NCBI GenBank assembly: GCA_900317305.1
Contig: ONGG01000011.1
Location: 1-60,227 of the forward strand
From: an uncultured Prevotellaceae bacterium
Lineage (GTDB): Bacteria > Bacteroidota > Bacteroidia > Bacteroidales > Bacteroidaceae
Direction: 5' to 3'
DNA length: 60,227 nt
This document shows, piece after piece, positions 59,670 through 60,227 of the stretch (position 1 is its first letter; every line of letters begins with the position of its first letter). A program made the translations under genes and the position numbers. A model generated the notes under the pieces. That model made no database searches. It was not told the DNA's origin and was given only the letters and a program-made list of their open reading frames with translations.

Positions 59670-60227
59670 ATGAAAAAGATATTATTTTTGCTTGTTGCCT
59701 CAGTATGCGCTTTCGCTGCTTGTGATCCTATCCATGAGGATTTCAGCAATGGTGGCCACATTACTCTTGACGAGCTTAAGGCAAAGACTTCTGTCACTGT
59801 CGACAAGGCTGCCAGCGGCCAGAATGGTAACGTCATTACTTGCCAGACCTCAGCCCCAGTCAATGCAAAGTGGTCTTTAGGCGGCAAGGAATTCTATAAT
59901 AACTATGCATGTAAGAAAATGAAACTTGGTGAGCATATAGTCGTTCTGACAGCTGTTTGCCCTGATGGTACCGTGCTTACTACTGAATATCCTGTTTCTT
60001 GTCAGGAAATTACTGACCCGCTCCAGAAGTTCTATATCTATGGTGATCCTGCAAAGGCTGCTGAAGAGCCGCCATTCCAACCTGGTGCTTGGGATGCTGC
60101 TGCCATGCGTTTCAGTTCAACCGAAGGTGCACACCTGCCCACTATTCCCGATGATGTATACTTCGGTCTGAAGACCCTCATTTTTGACGTATCTGATGTT
60201 ACTGCTGACTTTGACCTGAAGGTCATG
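59670..60227 (+). CDS. SusE/SusF-position lipoprotein, partial at right edge
   Basis: 186 codons from ATG 59670 to the window end without a stop. Signal peptide and lipobox CAFAAC (Cys about 17) make it an outer-membrane lipoprotein. The N-terminal 130 residues look like an Ig/PKD-type domain (KTSVTVDKAASGQNGNVITC; WSLGGKEFYNNYACKKMKLG; VLTAVCPDGTVLTTEYPV) and a second domain begins near 150. By position after susD it is a surface glycan-binding protein or a glycosidase. Codon use matches susC-susD. Confidence 0.85.
   Translation, partial: MKKILFLLVASVCAFAACDPIHEDFSNGGHITLDELKAKTSVTVDKAASGQNGNVITCQTSAPVNAKWSLGGKEFYNNYACKKMKLGEHIVVLTAVCPDGTVLTTEYPVSCQEITDPLQKFYIYGDPAKAAEEPPFQPGAWDAAAMRFSSTEGAHLPTIPDDVYFGLKTLIFDVSDVTADFDLKVM

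Noticed and set aside
1-60227. tRNA, rRNA, tmRNA, integrase or insertion sequence
   Set aside because: Every intergenic stretch was read on both strands; no cloverleaf, rRNA segment, transposase motif or CRISPR array was found.

Overview
This is a 60.2-kb chromosomal segment of a member of the Bacteroidales, most likely a Prevotella-type organism. The main reasons are the many intergenic regions with the Bacteroidetes promoter pattern (TTTG, 19-20 nt, TAnnTTTG), the near absence of Shine-Dalgarno sites, a SusC/SusD pair, a Porin_10-type porin, the bamD-rpoZ-DUF4293 gene order, a eukaryote-type GlyRS, PPDK and PFOR. I see no rRNA, tRNA, CRISPR array, insertion sequence or phage module. Only the left edge (a partial gene at 1-530) looks like cargo from a mobile element. 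No species name is supported by the sequence alone.

Layout. 1-5.4 kb: partial gene; a SpoIIE-phosphatase/RsbW-kinase fusion followed by its STAS partner; glyS with a structured leader; an FKBP lipoprotein. 5.4-6.2 kb: a gene-poor stretch that I read as a self-contained transcription unit (promoter, 300-nt purine-rich leader, 26-codon membrane peptide, strong terminator). 6.3-16.4 kb: a MATE exporter; a menA / radical-SAM / flavin oxidoreductase operon; an HD hydrolase; a DUF4468 / small membrane protein / porin operon; uvrB. 16.5-19.4 kb: bamD-rpoZ-DUF4293 and two small Bacteroidales-specific genes. 19.6-27.4 kb: PFOR, an AAA ATPase with an altered Walker B, an ATP-grasp-like protein and a GH43 xylosidase. 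27.5-36.4 kb: a His-rich membrane protein, H+/Na+ pyrophosphatase, OprP-like porin, RlmD and PPDK. 36.5-48.7 kb: SPFH + ribbon-helix-helix pair, a degenerate PP2C membrane protein, an orphan ABC ATPase, tatAC, PAP2-trmO, GtrA, EamA, metY-cysK and nhaD. 49-60.2 kb: a Bacteroidales hypothetical gene, a carboxynorspermidine-dehydrogenase-like gene, recA, and the start of a polysaccharide utilisation locus (GH97 divergent from susC-susD-susE-like, running off the right edge).

How the genes fit together. PFOR, PPDK and membrane pyrophosphatase are consistent with an anaerobic fermenter that economises on pyrophosphate. GH43, GH97 and SusCD point to plant or host glycan use. MetY and CysK handle sulfur assimilation. 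NhaD and possibly the pyrophosphatase handle Na+.

Most interesting signals: (1) a family of palindromic repeats of about 91 bp that carry a complete promoter, tandemly duplicated in front of tatA and nhaD and present once in front of the MATE gene; (2) the small-peptide/RNA unit at 5.6-6.1 kb; (3) a PP2C-like protein whose metal-binding Asp is replaced by Lys; (4) a three-part partner-switching module without a visible sigma target; (5) a promoter-to-terminator 90-nt unit in front of the orphan ABC ATPase.
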